This document shows, piece by piece, positions 7,778 to 16,192 of a stretch of 20,467 nucleotides of DNA. The stretch comes from Clostridiaceae bacterium. GTDB taxonomy: Bacteria; Bacillota; Clostridia; Saccharofermentanales; UBA5734. A model generated the notes under the pieces. That model was not told the DNA's origin. It made no database searches and saw nothing but the letters and a program-made list of their open reading frames with translations. Positions within the stretch are counted from its first letter, which is position 1, and every line of letters begins with the position of its first letter. The stretch spans positions 1 through 20,467 of the forward strand of contig JAAYFZ010000223.1 of NCBI GenBank assembly GCA_012727965.1. The letters are read 5' to 3'. Made by a program: the position numbers and the translations under genes.

Positions 7778-8971
7778 ATGATGTTGCCATTTGAATCATA
7801 TAGTCCGACACGTTTAATTATGAGTCCTGAGGCTCAGCTGCAGTCAGGCGCACAGATCGTGCAGCATGGCGGCAGCAGAGTCCTGATACATTTTGGCGGA
7901 GGCTCGGTCATCCGCAGCGGTCTGCTGGAAACAGTCAGAGCCAGTCTCACAGATAGCGGCCTCAGCTTCGTAGAGCTCGGCGGAGTAAAACCTAATCCCA
8001 GAGCCGCTCTGGTATATGAAGGTATAGAACTCTGCAAGCGTGAAAAAATCGACTATGTCCTGGCGGTCGGCGGTGGCAGCGTCCTAGATTCAGCCAAGGC
8101 TATCGCTATCGGCGCCTGCTATGAAGGTGATTTCTGGGATCTATTTGGTCGCGGCATAACGCCTAAGCAGCGTCTGGGCCTTGGAACGATCATAACCTTG
8201 CCCGCAACCGGCTCAGAAGCATCCAACAGCAGTGTTATCAAAAATGATGAACTCGATATCAAGCGCGGTCTGCGCAGCGATCTCAACAGACCTGATTTCT
8301 CACTGATCAATCCTAAACTGACTTATACCTTGTCCCCCTGGCAGATCGCCTGCGGGGCATCAGACATAATGTCTCATGTCATGGAACGCTATTTCACCCC
8401 GACAGAAGGGGTCGGCCTCACCGACCGCCTCTGCGAGGCAGTTCTGAAAACAGTAATTGACGAAACACCAGCAGCTCTGGCAGATCGAAAACAATATGAT
8501 GTTCAGGCTAATCTCTTCTGGAGCTCGACAGTCGCTCATATCGGTTGGCTTGGCATGGGAAGAGCAGAAGACTGGAGCGCACATGCGCTTGAGCATGAAC
8601 TCAGCGGCCACTACGACACAGCACATGGTGCCGGTCTGGCTGCGCTCTACCCCGCCTGGCTCACACATATCCTGGCAAAAGACGACAAAACCGCAATTCG
8701 CATCAGCCAATTTTCCGAGCGCGTACTCGGAGTACCTCTTGATTTTGCCGATCCGCGAAAAACTGCCGAAGCAGGCATACAGCGTTTGAGTCAGATCTAT
8801 CGCAGTTGGGGTCTGCCGGCCAACCTCGAAGAACTGGGAATACCACATGAAGATCTGCCGCGGCTGGCCAAATTGGCCAAGAAAAGACCCGACGGATTCG
8901 CCGGGTCATTCTGCCCACTAAACGAGGCTGATTTTCTCGCTATTTATGAGCTTGCCTGGAATTGGCAATAA
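7778..8971 (+). CDS. iron-containing alcohol dehydrogenase (YqhD/BdhA-like)
   Basis: Cytoplasmic group III alcohol dehydrogenase, 397 aa, probably reducing aldehydes (for example butanal) to alcohols with NAD(P)H. It shows VGGGSVLDSAKAIA (98-110) for nucleotide binding, LPATGSEAS (141-149), and metal ligands inferred by alignment with E. coli YqhD: D196 and H200 in ASDIMSH, H269 in WSAH and H283 in YDTAHGAGLA. Butanol dehydrogenase-like members share the GHYDTAHGAGL segment. AGGAAGG (7765-7771) precedes tandem ATGs at 7778 and 7781, and the second is equally possible. It lies 79 bases after glnS with no terminator between them, so partial co-transcription cannot be excluded. It ends only 4 bases from the convergent galM stop. 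Substrate is not determinable. Confidence 0.93.
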   Translation: MMLPFESYSPTRLIMSPEAQLQSGAQIVQHGGSRVLIHFGGGSVIRSGLLETVRASLTDSGLSFVELGGVKPNPRAALVYEGIELCKREKIDYVLAVGGGSVLDSAKAIAIGACYEGDFWDLFGRGITPKQRLGLGTIITLPATGSEASNSSVIKNDELDIKRGLRSDLNRPDFSLINPKLTYTLSPWQIACGASDIMSHVMERYFTPTEGVGLTDRLCEAVLKTVIDETPAALADRKQYDVQANLFWSSTVAHIGWLGMGRAEDWSAHALEHELSGHYDTAHGAGLAALYPAWLTHILAKDDKTAIRISQFSERVLGVPLDFADPRKTAEAGIQRLSQIYRSWGLPANLEELGIPHEDLPRLAKLAKKRPDGFAGSFCPLNEADFLAIYELAWNWQ

Positions 8972-8975
8972 TCAC

Positions 8976-10037
8976 TTACTTACTAACACCAAAAGCATAA
9001 ACAGTTGTATGTCTGAAGCTATCTCCAGCCTGGAAAACCGGGCTGGGGAAATGTTTATGTTTAAGTGAATTCGGGTAATACTGGGTCTCGAGGCAGAAAC
9101 CGCCGCGTTTGTTATATGTGGCGTCGTCTTTTGCCGTATGTTCAGTGACGAAATTGCCGGTATAAAACTGTATACCGGGAAGAGTCGTATAAACGGTCAT
9201 TGTTCTGCCGCTCTTGGGATCAAGTGCCATCGCGCATTTCTTGAGTGTACCGTCAGCTCCTCTGATCACGAAATTATGATCATAACCTTTTCCCGCGAGG
9301 ATAGCAGGATGATCGGACTCGACGCCCTGACCGATTGGCGTCAGCTGTCTAAGATCAAGAGGTGTGCCCTCAACAGACAAGAAACCACCATCGGGAATAC
9401 ATTCATCATTGATACTGGTAATTTCATCGGCCTCAATCATAATCTTCTGGTCGTCAATTCTGCCGGCACCATGTCCGGATAGATTGAAATAGCTGTGATT
9501 GGTCAGATTGATAACAGTCTCCTTATCACTAACAGCCTCATAATCAAGTCTGAGAGCGTTTTCAGAAGTCAGTGTATAGGTGACATTCACCTTCAGATTA
9601 CCGGGATAGCCTTCTTCCATATCCGGACTCATAAGAGAAAACATTACAGAAGGACCCTCAGTAGTTTCAAGAGGTTTTGCCGACCAGATCTTCTTGTCAA
9701 AACCAATAAGACCACCATGCAGATGATTTCTGCCATCATTTACTGCCAGCTGATATGTTTTGCCGCCCAACTCAAATGCAGCACCCTCGATGCGATTGCC
9801 ATGTCTGCCTATAACCGCACCCTGATAGGCATTTTCTGCGCTTTCGTAGCCGGCCATGCTGTCATAGCCAAGAACTACATCTGCCAGCTCACCGGCAGCA
9901 TCTGGTATCAGCAGCTGCTGCAAGGTAGCACCATAATCAAGCAATGTGCAAACTGCACCGCCATCCCCCTCCAGACGCCAGGCCCTAACCTCGCGACCGT
10001 CCGCTGCAACTCCAAAATGATCGACTGAAATCTGCAT
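8976..10037 (-). CDS. galM: aldose 1-epimerase (mutarotase)
   Basis: Interconverts alpha and beta anomers of galactose or glucose, feeding the Leloir pathway. The product is 353 aa, the usual length. It shows GAVIGRHGNRI, NHLHGG (H107), NHSYFNLSGH (H181 as general acid), GYDHNF (D253), PGIQFYTGNF and GGFCLETQYYPNS (E317 as general base); these match by spacing the catalytic residues of Lactococcus GalM. AAGGAG lies 9 bases before the ATG at 10037. It lies 81 bases after the acyltransferase gene on the same strand, with a TATAAT in the gap, so it may have its own promoter. Nothing next to it is a galactose gene, so its sugar role is inferred from the family only. Confidence 0.96.
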   Translation of the reverse strand: MQISVDHFGVAADGREVRAWRLEGDGGAVCTLLDYGATLQQLLIPDAAGELADVVLGYDSMAGYESAENAYQGAVIGRHGNRIEGAAFELGGKTYQLAVNDGRNHLHGGLIGFDKKIWSAKPLETTEGPSVMFSLMSPDMEEGYPGNLKVNVTYTLTSENALRLDYEAVSDKETVINLTNHSYFNLSGHGAGRIDDQKIMIEADEITSINDECIPDGGFLSVEGTPLDLRQLTPIGQGVESDHPAILAGKGYDHNFVIRGADGTLKKCAMALDPKSGRTMTVYTTLPGIQFYTGNFVTEHTAKDDATYNKRGGFCLETQYYPNSLKHKHFPSPVFQAGDSFRHTTVYAFGVSK

Positions 10038-10103
10038 AATTATGATCTCCTTCTTGTTATTCTCCTCAGCTATAAGCTATTTATTGTAAAACAAACACAT
10101 ATA

Positions 10104-10109
10104 ATTATA
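10104..10109 (-). promoter_or_regulatory. candidate -10 box of galM
   Basis: A consensus TATAAT on the minus strand, 66 bases before the galM start codon. The -35 region (CTGTTA at 17 or TGTTAA at 16 bases) is weak and overlaps the end of the acyltransferase gene. AT-rich context makes a chance match possible. Confidence 0.35.
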
Positions 10110-10118
10110 TACTAAGAT

Positions 10119-11405
10119 TCATGTCTTAACAGGCTGAATATCATTGCTGCTGACTTTTACATGTATACCCTGCTTAACCAGATGTCGCAGGAATAACCTC
10201 TCAACATGGGCTTCTCTGATACGCCTGGTAAAAGTCACCGTCAGACAGTCCTGATAGCTCATGATCGAAGCATTGATCCAGTTTCCGAGCGATGGTCCCA
10301 TCAGTACATCGAAGCTGCGTACATATTCAGCCATTTCATCTGGCACCTCAATAGGTCCAACATTGGTCATAGTACTTGTTATTCTGCTGTCACCCCGGAA
10401 GAGATAAGCTGTTCTCAGGATCAGATTCTTAATTGGTAATGGCAGAAGCCTGGTGACGATCATGCTTTCACTGCGGATATTTCCAGCCATCTGAACATTC
10501 AGATATTTTTCTTTTGTCCGCAGTTTCATATAGTGATGAACCTCGCTGATGATTTCCTCGAAGCTGTAATTGCCATAATCCTGGTGGATAGAGGGATATA
10601 CCCGCGCAAAAAAATTACGCAATGTCTTGCTTGGATAGTAGCGCCGCATATTGACAGGAACAGCGATAACTATTGGTTTGTCATGTCTGCGTTCCTCAGC
10701 GTTTTGTAGCTGGCAAAATGTATATATATAAGCAGATACTAGATAGTCGTTTAAGGTTACACCATATTCACGAGCCTTGATTTTCAGCTGTTCAAGAGAC
10801 ATGTCAGCTCTAAGAACATGAATACGGCCAGATGGCTCGAGCTGTCCTTTTACATGCCAGGCAACAGGCATAAGCGGGTTGCGACGCCTGGTCGCCCTGG
10901 CATATTTCTTATAGCTATCTTCTGCTTCATCAGGAGAGGGCTGTTCCAGCCAGTCAGCTACACCTTTTTCCGCAGGAATCGAAATGCCTAAACGACGCTC
11001 CAGGTAGCGGGCAGCCAGTGTCTTGGTAAACATCAGAGCACCGGTACCATCCGCAAGTGAATGAAAAAACTCGACAGATAATTTATTGCGATAATAGAGA
11101 ACTCTAAACAGATAGCCATTATTATCCTTGCGATATAATCGTCTGCAGGGATATGCAGTATCTTCAATGATAGGCGGCTTAGCCTGATTGGACTCGAGAT
11201 AATACCAGAACACGCCTGGCCGCATCCTGAGCGCGAAGCTCGGGAAACGTGGCAGAATATCCTCGAGGGCTTGCTGCAAATAGTCTTTTTCAACTGGAAT
11301 CGTCAGCTCAACGCTCAGACGAAATACAGCCGAGACCTTGCCGTTTTTGATGGCCGGAAAAATCTTAGCTGAATTATCAAGTGGATACCAGGTCTGATGC
11401 GGCAT
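10119..11405 (-). CDS. condensation-fold acyltransferase (alcohol acetyltransferase-like)
   Basis: A 428-aa cytoplasmic protein of the BAHD/condensation-domain superfamily, which moves acyl groups from CoA or carrier proteins to alcohols or amines. The active-site motif is H115-S-L-A-D119-G in VEFFHSLADGTGALMF, the HxxxDG pattern with only one of the usual two histidines. The C-terminal half contains IAVPVNMRRYYPSKTLRNFF and GPSLGNWINASIMSY, typical of AATase-type members. The start is ATG 11405, after GGAAGGGAG; the longer frame to 11498 would run inside the ABC gene and is rejected. Only 4 bases separate it from the exporter stop, so it is translated as part of that operon. It may make the acylated molecule that the exporter carries, but no substrate can be named. 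Confidence 0.82.
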   Translation of the reverse strand: MPHQTWYPLDNSAKIFPAIKNGKVSAVFRLSVELTIPVEKDYLQQALEDILPRFPSFALRMRPGVFWYYLESNQAKPPIIEDTAYPCRRLYRKDNNGYLFRVLYYRNKLSVEFFHSLADGTGALMFTKTLAARYLERRLGISIPAEKGVADWLEQPSPDEAEDSYKKYARATRRRNPLMPVAWHVKGQLEPSGRIHVLRADMSLEQLKIKAREYGVTLNDYLVSAYIYTFCQLQNAEERRHDKPIVIAVPVNMRRYYPSKTLRNFFARVYPSIHQDYGNYSFEEIISEVHHYMKLRTKEKYLNVQMAGNIRSESMIVTRLLPLPIKNLILRTAYLFRGDSRITSTMTNVGPIEVPDEMAEYVRSFDVLMGPSLGNWINASIMSYQDCLTVTFTRRIREAHVERLFLRHLVKQGIHVKVSSNDIQPVKT

Positions 11406-11409
11406 CTGA

Positions 11410-13185
11410 TCAGGTCTCCCTTCCGGCATATTGTGCCTGGAACAGCGAGGCATAGAAACCATCGGCTGCCAGCAGCTCATCATGCGAGCCTTGTTCAATG
11501 ATCTGTCCCTTGTCCATGACCAGGATCAGATCTGAATCAAGTATAGTCGACAAACGATGGGCGATGACGAAGCTGGTCCTGCCGTCCATAAGTCTGCGGA
11601 ATGCCTTCTGTATCTTCTTCTCGGTATAAGTATCAACGTTTGACGTAGCCTCGTCAAGGATTAGGATCGGCGGATCAGCCAGCATTGTCCTGGCAATACA
11701 GATCAGCTGTTTCTGACCGGCCGAGAGACGATCGCTCTCGGCCTCGATCCTTGTATCATAACCCTCAGGCAATCTTGAGATGAAACTGTGGGCACCTGCA
11801 GAGCGGGCAGCTTCATGAATTTCTTCTACTGTCGCTTCAGGCCTGGCAAAAGCAATATTCTCACTGATCGTTCCGGCGAAGAGCCAGCTATCCTGCAGCA
11901 CCATGCCGAAGGAACGTCGCAAACTGCTTCTGGACACATCATATATCGACTGATCATCAATTCTGATATCACCACTATCAATATCATAGAAACGCAGCAG
12001 CAGATTGATAAGTGTAGTTTTACCGGCACCGGTTGGGCCTGCGACTGCTACCTGGCTGCCGGCCGGCACAAATAGATCCAGATCGCGAATCAGATTCTGA
12101 CCGGGATAATATGAGAAATCAACATCATTCATGACAAATGAACCACCCTGTACCTGCATCACAGGCATCTGCGGCGTATCAGGCTTCTCAGTTTCAGTCC
12201 GCAGCAGACTGAATATTCTGCCGGCACCCGCCAGAGCTGACTGCAGCTGGGCAGCAACTGAGGTTATCTCATTTACAGGTCGCGAAAACTGCATACTGTA
12301 ACCAAGCAGGCTGGCGACATTACCGGTGCTGAGTGCACCCCCGGCGGCCAGTATGCCGGAAACAACAGCTGCCAGAATATAGGCACTGGCATTTATCAGT
12401 CTGGTCACGGGATTACTAAGCGAAGAATAAAACTGGGCCTTCTGTCCGAATACATACAATTCACGATTCAAGGATTTGAGCTTATCCGTAAAATCATCTC
12501 TGGCATCAAAGCTGTGAAGCAGCTCCAGCTGACCAGCGGCCTCCTCGGCGACTTGTCTGAGCTCAGCGTTTTTGGCCGATTCCAATTGATATTGTCGGCG
12601 GGCAGCTGCGGCAATTCTGCCTGAGATCAAAAATGACAATGGGGTCAGAACAAGCATTATCACTGTTACACCGGCATGCAGCCTCAGCATCAGGAACAAT
12701 GTACCAACCAGTGTAACAATACCGCCAAAAGCCTGCGAAAGCCCGGTAATCAAACCCTCAGAGACTGCATTTAGGTCATGTGTCAGTAGGCTGGCGACAT
12801 TGGATGATTCTCGTTTATCTATTTCACTCAGCGGCATTTTGTCGACATGCTCAGCCAGCTCAGTTCGCAGCTGTTGTGTTACACCGGCAGCGATCTTGAC
12901 GGTAGTATTGAAAAGCAGCTTCTGCAGGGTGCTGCCGGCTAGAGCTGTTCCCAAAAATATAACCAGCAGTCTGATCAGACCCGGCCAGTCGACCTGCCCC
13001 GGGCCGATCATTTTATCGATAGCCAGACCTGTCAACAAGGGAGATAGCAGCACAAAACCATTACCGGCAACTGCGGCAAATATAACTAATGCAAGCAGTC
13101 TGCGAAAAGAACGTATACGCTGCCAGAGAAGCCATAGGACCCTCGTCTCGGGTGCATTGGGATGGGAGTGTTTTTTACTGGTCAT
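11410..13185 (-). CDS. ABC exporter half-transporter, catalytic-site subunit
   Basis: A 591-aa fused membrane and ATPase protein. About six helices span residues 28-310, followed by an ATPase domain with Walker A GPTGAGKTT (383-391), Q-loop Q431, signature LSAGQ (487-491), Walker B ILILDEATSNVD with catalytic E512, and H-loop H543 in IAHRLST. Its Walker and H-loop residues are canonical, while its signature has Ala for Gly. This matches the YheH/TM288-like partner of heterodimeric exporters (LSAGQ with DEATS). It overlaps the upstream subunit gene by 4 bases (ATGA), with GGGAGG just before the ATG. Such pairs export drugs, lipids, peptides or thiols; substrate is unknown. The acyltransferase gene follows by 4 bases. 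Confidence 0.95.
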   Translation of the reverse strand: MTSKKHSHPNAPETRVLWLLWQRIRSFRRLLALVIFAAVAGNGFVLLSPLLTGLAIDKMIGPGQVDWPGLIRLLVIFLGTALAGSTLQKLLFNTTVKIAAGVTQQLRTELAEHVDKMPLSEIDKRESSNVASLLTHDLNAVSEGLITGLSQAFGGIVTLVGTLFLMLRLHAGVTVIMLVLTPLSFLISGRIAAAARRQYQLESAKNAELRQVAEEAAGQLELLHSFDARDDFTDKLKSLNRELYVFGQKAQFYSSLSNPVTRLINASAYILAAVVSGILAAGGALSTGNVASLLGYSMQFSRPVNEITSVAAQLQSALAGAGRIFSLLRTETEKPDTPQMPVMQVQGGSFVMNDVDFSYYPGQNLIRDLDLFVPAGSQVAVAGPTGAGKTTLINLLLRFYDIDSGDIRIDDQSIYDVSRSSLRRSFGMVLQDSWLFAGTISENIAFARPEATVEEIHEAARSAGAHSFISRLPEGYDTRIEAESDRLSAGQKQLICIARTMLADPPILILDEATSNVDTYTEKKIQKAFRRLMDGRTSFVIAHRLSTILDSDLILVMDKGQIIEQGSHDELLAADGFYASLFQAQYAGRET

Positions 13186-14954
13186 ACACTACCTCCCTCA
13201 TGCTGCTTCGTATCGAGCTGCGAATGATATAGATCACGATACATCTGTGATTTTGTCATAAGAGTATCGTGATTTCCCTGAGCTATCAGTTGGCCATCAT
13301 CGAGCAGAAGAATATTATTCGCTTCCCGTATATTAGCAATACGCTGAGATATTATGATCCACATTGTGTTCTGCAGCTGCGGGTCAGACATAACCGCTCT
13401 GCGAAGAGCCAGATCGGTCGCATAGTCGAGCGCGCTGGTACTATCATCGAAGATAATAATTGGCGGTGCACCGAGCAGAGCTCTAGCGATCGCCAGACGC
13501 TGGCGCTGTCCACCGGAGAAGTTGCGGCCTCCTCTCGAGACCTGTGTCTGCAGGCCCTCCTCTTTTGCCCTGACAAACTCATCCGCCTGTGCGAGCTTGA
13601 GAGCATGCCAGAGCTCTTCCTCTGTGAAGGCTGTACGACCCAGGCGCAGGTTCTCTTCGATCGTGCCGGTTATCAGAGCCGGGTTTTGCGGCACATAACC
13701 GACTAGACCTGTCAGCTGAGAATTATTGATCATCGTCAGGTCCTGCCCGGCCAGCTTGATTTGTCCCTGCTGAATCCTATAAAGCTTGAGCAATACTTTT
13801 GCGATCGTACTTTTTCCTGAACCGGCGGGACCGATCAGACCATTTACTGTCCCCGGCTCTAACTGGAAACTCAATTTTTCGAAGAAGAGTCCTGAACTCG
13901 AGGGATAAGTAAAATCAACCTGATCGAATATGATACCGGCATCTGGTTTCTTAGAAGAATCATCACCTGAAATGAAATTATCAGAGTTATTCTCAATATT
14001 ATCAGTCTGTTCAGTGTTTAAAATTTCCTCAACACGACCGGCAGCAGACCATGACCTGGCATAGAGCATGACCAGGTTAGCCACAACGATCAGAGCCTGC
14101 AGAATCTGAGTCAGATAGTTGATCAGTGCGACCAACTGTCCTTGGCTCATTCTGGAATTATCGATTCGCCAGCCACCGAAACCAAGTACAGCCAGGATAG
14201 CAATATTCAGCAGCAGTAGTGTCATAGGATTAAGCCAGGCTGTAAGCTTGCCGGCGCGCTCAACTAGTCCGGTCAGCCTGGAATTGGCTGCAGCAAATTG
14301 CTCAGACCGCAGCTTCTGTCGGTCAAAAGCTCTGATCACTCGCATACCTTCCAGATTCTCCTGCATGACCGAGCTGAGCTCATCCTGCCTGACCAATGTG
14401 CTGCGATGAAGAGGTACTGATCTCGACATGATCAAATAGAGTATCCAGACGAATACCGGGATTATGATCACGAAGATGAAGGCAAGCTGCCAGTCGATCA
14501 ACAGCGCCATCACCAGCGCACCAATACTGAGAAAAGGCGCACGCACTACCAGCCTTATCAGCATGGCCACAGCCTGTTGCAGTGTCGATGTATCGACGAT
14601 CAGGCGGTTTGACAGAGACTGTGCTCCGAAACGATCAGCAGACTCGACCGGTAGATTCATAATACGCTCGGCCAGCAGAGCACGCAGATCCGTGCCATAG
14701 CCCTGAGCCGCCAAGGAAGCGGTATATTGACAAATAAGCGCACTGATCAGTCCAGCTGCAGCCAGACCAAAAGCCAGTAAACCGCGGCGCCAGATGAATT
14801 CGGTGTCTCCTTGCGCTATGCCCTGATCGATGATCTGGGCAATAATAAGCGGAACCATCAATTCAAGCACAGCTTCTGTAAGCTTGAAAAATGGCCCAAT
14901 AACAAGATGTGCTCTATATGGTTTGAGAAGTCCCATGGTTTTGCTTATTTTCAT
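13182..14954 (-). CDS. ABC exporter half-transporter, degenerate-site subunit
   Basis: A 590-aa half-exporter: about six membrane segments between residues 15 and 300, a linker (about 312-340) rich in Asn, Asp and Ser, then an ATPase domain. Walker A is GPAGSGKS (375-382) and the signature FSGGQRQR (479-486). Walker B ends in D503-D504-S-T-S, so the catalytic Glu is Asp, and the H-loop His is Q537 in IIISQR. These are the usual changes in the degenerate site of heterodimeric exporters (TM287/YheI-like), which pairs with the LSAGQ signature of the partner encoded next. The start overlaps the Fe-S protein stop by 4 bases (ATGA at 14951-14954), with AAGGAG 14 bases upstream, so translation is coupled to it. 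Substrate unknown. Confidence 0.95.
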   Translation of the reverse strand: MKISKTMGLLKPYRAHLVIGPFFKLTEAVLELMVPLIIAQIIDQGIAQGDTEFIWRRGLLAFGLAAAGLISALICQYTASLAAQGYGTDLRALLAERIMNLPVESADRFGAQSLSNRLIVDTSTLQQAVAMLIRLVVRAPFLSIGALVMALLIDWQLAFIFVIIIPVFVWILYLIMSRSVPLHRSTLVRQDELSSVMQENLEGMRVIRAFDRQKLRSEQFAAANSRLTGLVERAGKLTAWLNPMTLLLLNIAILAVLGFGGWRIDNSRMSQGQLVALINYLTQILQALIVVANLVMLYARSWSAAGRVEEILNTEQTDNIENNSDNFISGDDSSKKPDAGIIFDQVDFTYPSSSGLFFEKLSFQLEPGTVNGLIGPAGSGKSTIAKVLLKLYRIQQGQIKLAGQDLTMINNSQLTGLVGYVPQNPALITGTIEENLRLGRTAFTEEELWHALKLAQADEFVRAKEEGLQTQVSRGGRNFSGGQRQRLAIARALLGAPPIIIFDDSTSALDYATDLALRRAVMSDPQLQNTMWIIISQRIANIREANNILLLDDGQLIAQGNHDTLMTKSQMYRDLYHSQLDTKQHEGGSV

Positions 14955-15856
14955 GCTTGCGGCTTCTGCTCCTTCCGGCTGCTCAAAATAATCTTACGAT
15001 CAAAGCCGACATGTATGGCATCAGTCGGACAAACAGCGGCACATTCGCCGCAGCGTATGCAGTCGGGACCATTGGCATCTAGTGGAACAGGCACAGCCAT
15101 CGGGCACTGACGAGTACAGCGGCCACAACTGATGCACTTGTCCTGGTCGACCTGTACGCGATAGAGACTTATACGATTGAACAAGCCATAGATCGCACCG
15201 AGCGGGCAGACATAGCGGCAAAACGGCCTCATTGTCAGCACAGACGCGAAAGCAGTAATGATCAGAAGCAGACTCTTCCAGCCGAAGAGAACACCCGCCA
15301 GTCTCCTTAGTCCTTCATTTACACTAAGCAGCGGCCAGCCCGCCATCAAGGTGCCTGAAGGGCATATCACCTTACAGAACCAGGGCGAGCCATAGGCACC
15401 GCCGATCGTACCGATCAGCGGAAGCGCGATCACGAAGACAGCCAGAAATACCAACGGCATCCTGCGAAGCACATTGTGGATCTTCTTATTGTTCTCCGGT
15501 TTGAATTTGCGGCTGGGGATCTTATGAAGCCATTCCTGTATCAGGCCGAAGGGACATAGCCAGGCGCAGATGAAGCGGCCGAATATTCCACCGAGCAGAA
15601 TCAGGAAACCCAGCACGTAGAATGATATGCGCTGATGCGGATCCGCTATTGAGCTCTGCAGAGACCCGAGCGGGCAGGCTCCAAGCGCGCCCGGGCAGGA
15701 ATAGCAATTAAGCCCGGGAAGACAGACCTGTTTTATCGGTCCCTGATAAATCTCTCCACGGACAAAGCCTGGCAAATATGCGTTTCCAGCCAGAAGCGCG
15801 ATGCTCTGACCTATTTTTCTCTTGATTTTATGTTTAGCGATCCTACTCTTAGCCAA
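14951..15856 (-). CDS. membrane 4Fe-4S polyferredoxin-like protein (NapH/YccM/CcoG-like)
   Basis: A 301-aa electron-transfer membrane protein. A four-Cys group lies near the N-terminus (C45, C51, C54, C61 in VCLPGLNCYSCPG and ACPLG), then helices around 78-98, 133-152 and 195-212 with CxxxCP motifs (C97/C101, C161/C165, C213/C217) as in NapH, NosR and CcoG. Two classical ferredoxin motifs follow: C241-C244-C247-C251 and C266-C269-C272-C276, each CxxCxxCxxxCP. The start is TTG at 15856, the first codon after an in-frame TAG; there is no Met before residue 133. The gene overlaps the CXXC peptide stop by 8 bases and its own stop overlaps the ABC start. It probably passes low-potential electrons from cytoplasmic ferredoxin into or across the membrane, perhaps to thiols on the thioredoxin or CXXC peptide. 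The direction is inferred. Confidence 0.9.
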   Translation of the reverse strand: MAKSRIAKHKIKRKIGQSIALLAGNAYLPGFVRGEIYQGPIKQVCLPGLNCYSCPGALGACPLGSLQSSIADPHQRISFYVLGFLILLGGIFGRFICAWLCPFGLIQEWLHKIPSRKFKPENNKKIHNVLRRMPLVFLAVFVIALPLIGTIGGAYGSPWFCKVICPSGTLMAGWPLLSVNEGLRRLAGVLFGWKSLLLIITAFASVLTMRPFCRYVCPLGAIYGLFNRISLYRVQVDQDKCISCGRCTRQCPMAVPVPLDANGPDCIRCGECAAVCPTDAIHVGFDRKIILSSRKEQKPQA

Positions 15857-16082
15857 TGCCTATACACTCCAAACAAATAGTAGCAGCCTTGCGGAATACA
15901 GCCGCTGTCTCATCACGGAATATACCGAAGAAGATAAACAAAACTGCCGCTGCCAGAATAATCCAGCGCAGTAGACCAGCCTCCATCGAGAGACGTCCGG
16001 CATCCACCTGAGGTTTTACCTTGGGAATTGACTTAACTTCTTCTGTTGGGACAGGACCCATGCCATTATTTTCAGAGCCCAT
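15849..16082 (-). CDS. CD1871A-type CXXC membrane peptide
   Basis: A 77-aa protein with a hydrophilic N-terminus (1-35), one membrane helix (about 37-55) and a short tail ending RKAATICLECIGIG, with the CXXC at C70-C73 four residues from the end. This tail matches what I recall of the CD1871A family of CXXC motif-containing proteins, which in Clostridia sit beside a 4Fe-4S membrane protein and a thioredoxin, as here. AGGAGG (16091-16096) lies 8 bases before the ATG at 16082, and the stop overlaps the Fe-S gene start by 8 bases. It is the first gene of the coupled set after the thioredoxin terminator. A role as thiol-disulfide relay for the Fe-S protein is likely but unproven. Topology is ambiguous. 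Confidence 0.85.
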   Translation of the reverse strand: MGSENNGMGPVPTEEVKSIPKVKPQVDAGRLSMEAGLLRWIILAAAVLFIFFGIFRDETAAVFRKAATICLECIGIG

Positions 16083-16126
16083 GGTGTTTCCCTCCTGAAA
16101 TAATAATGATCTGCTCCTATGTTATC

Positions 16127-16161
16127 ACAAAAATAGTGCGACAGTTAATTTACTGCCGCAC
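16127..16161 (-). terminator. Rho-independent terminator after the thioredoxin gene
   Basis: On the minus strand GTGCGGCAG (16161-16153) pairs with CTGTCGCAC (16144-16136) through nine pairs including one G-U, around an 8-base AT loop, followed by TATTTTTGT. It separates the thioredoxin transcript from the CXXC-Fe-S-ABC operon, or attenuates read-through into it. Confidence 0.75.
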
Positions 16162-16192
16162 CTGATTGACTAAGAATTAAATACAAAAATAA

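Noticed and set aside
8360..8848. 162-codon minus-strand open frame opposite the alcohol dehydrogenase
   Set aside because: It is a shadow of the conserved metal-binding domain on the other strand, with low-quality composition and no motifs.
9495..10028. 177-codon plus-strand open frame opposite galM
   Set aside because: It is antisense to a complete GalM with all catalytic residues and has no recognisable domain.
11406..11498. Upstream extension of the acyltransferase into the ABC gene
   Set aside because: The extension lies in the ABC coding region in another frame; ATG 11405 has GGAAGGGAG at suitable spacing.
12800..13261. 153-codon plus-strand open frame opposite the ABC genes
   Set aside because: It is antisense to conserved membrane-domain coding and is Ser/Arg-rich as expected from a shadow frame.
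16097..16126. TGTGATAAC upstream of the CXXC gene as a second Crp/Fnr box
   Set aside because: Only one half-site is present; no TCACA follows at the right spacing.
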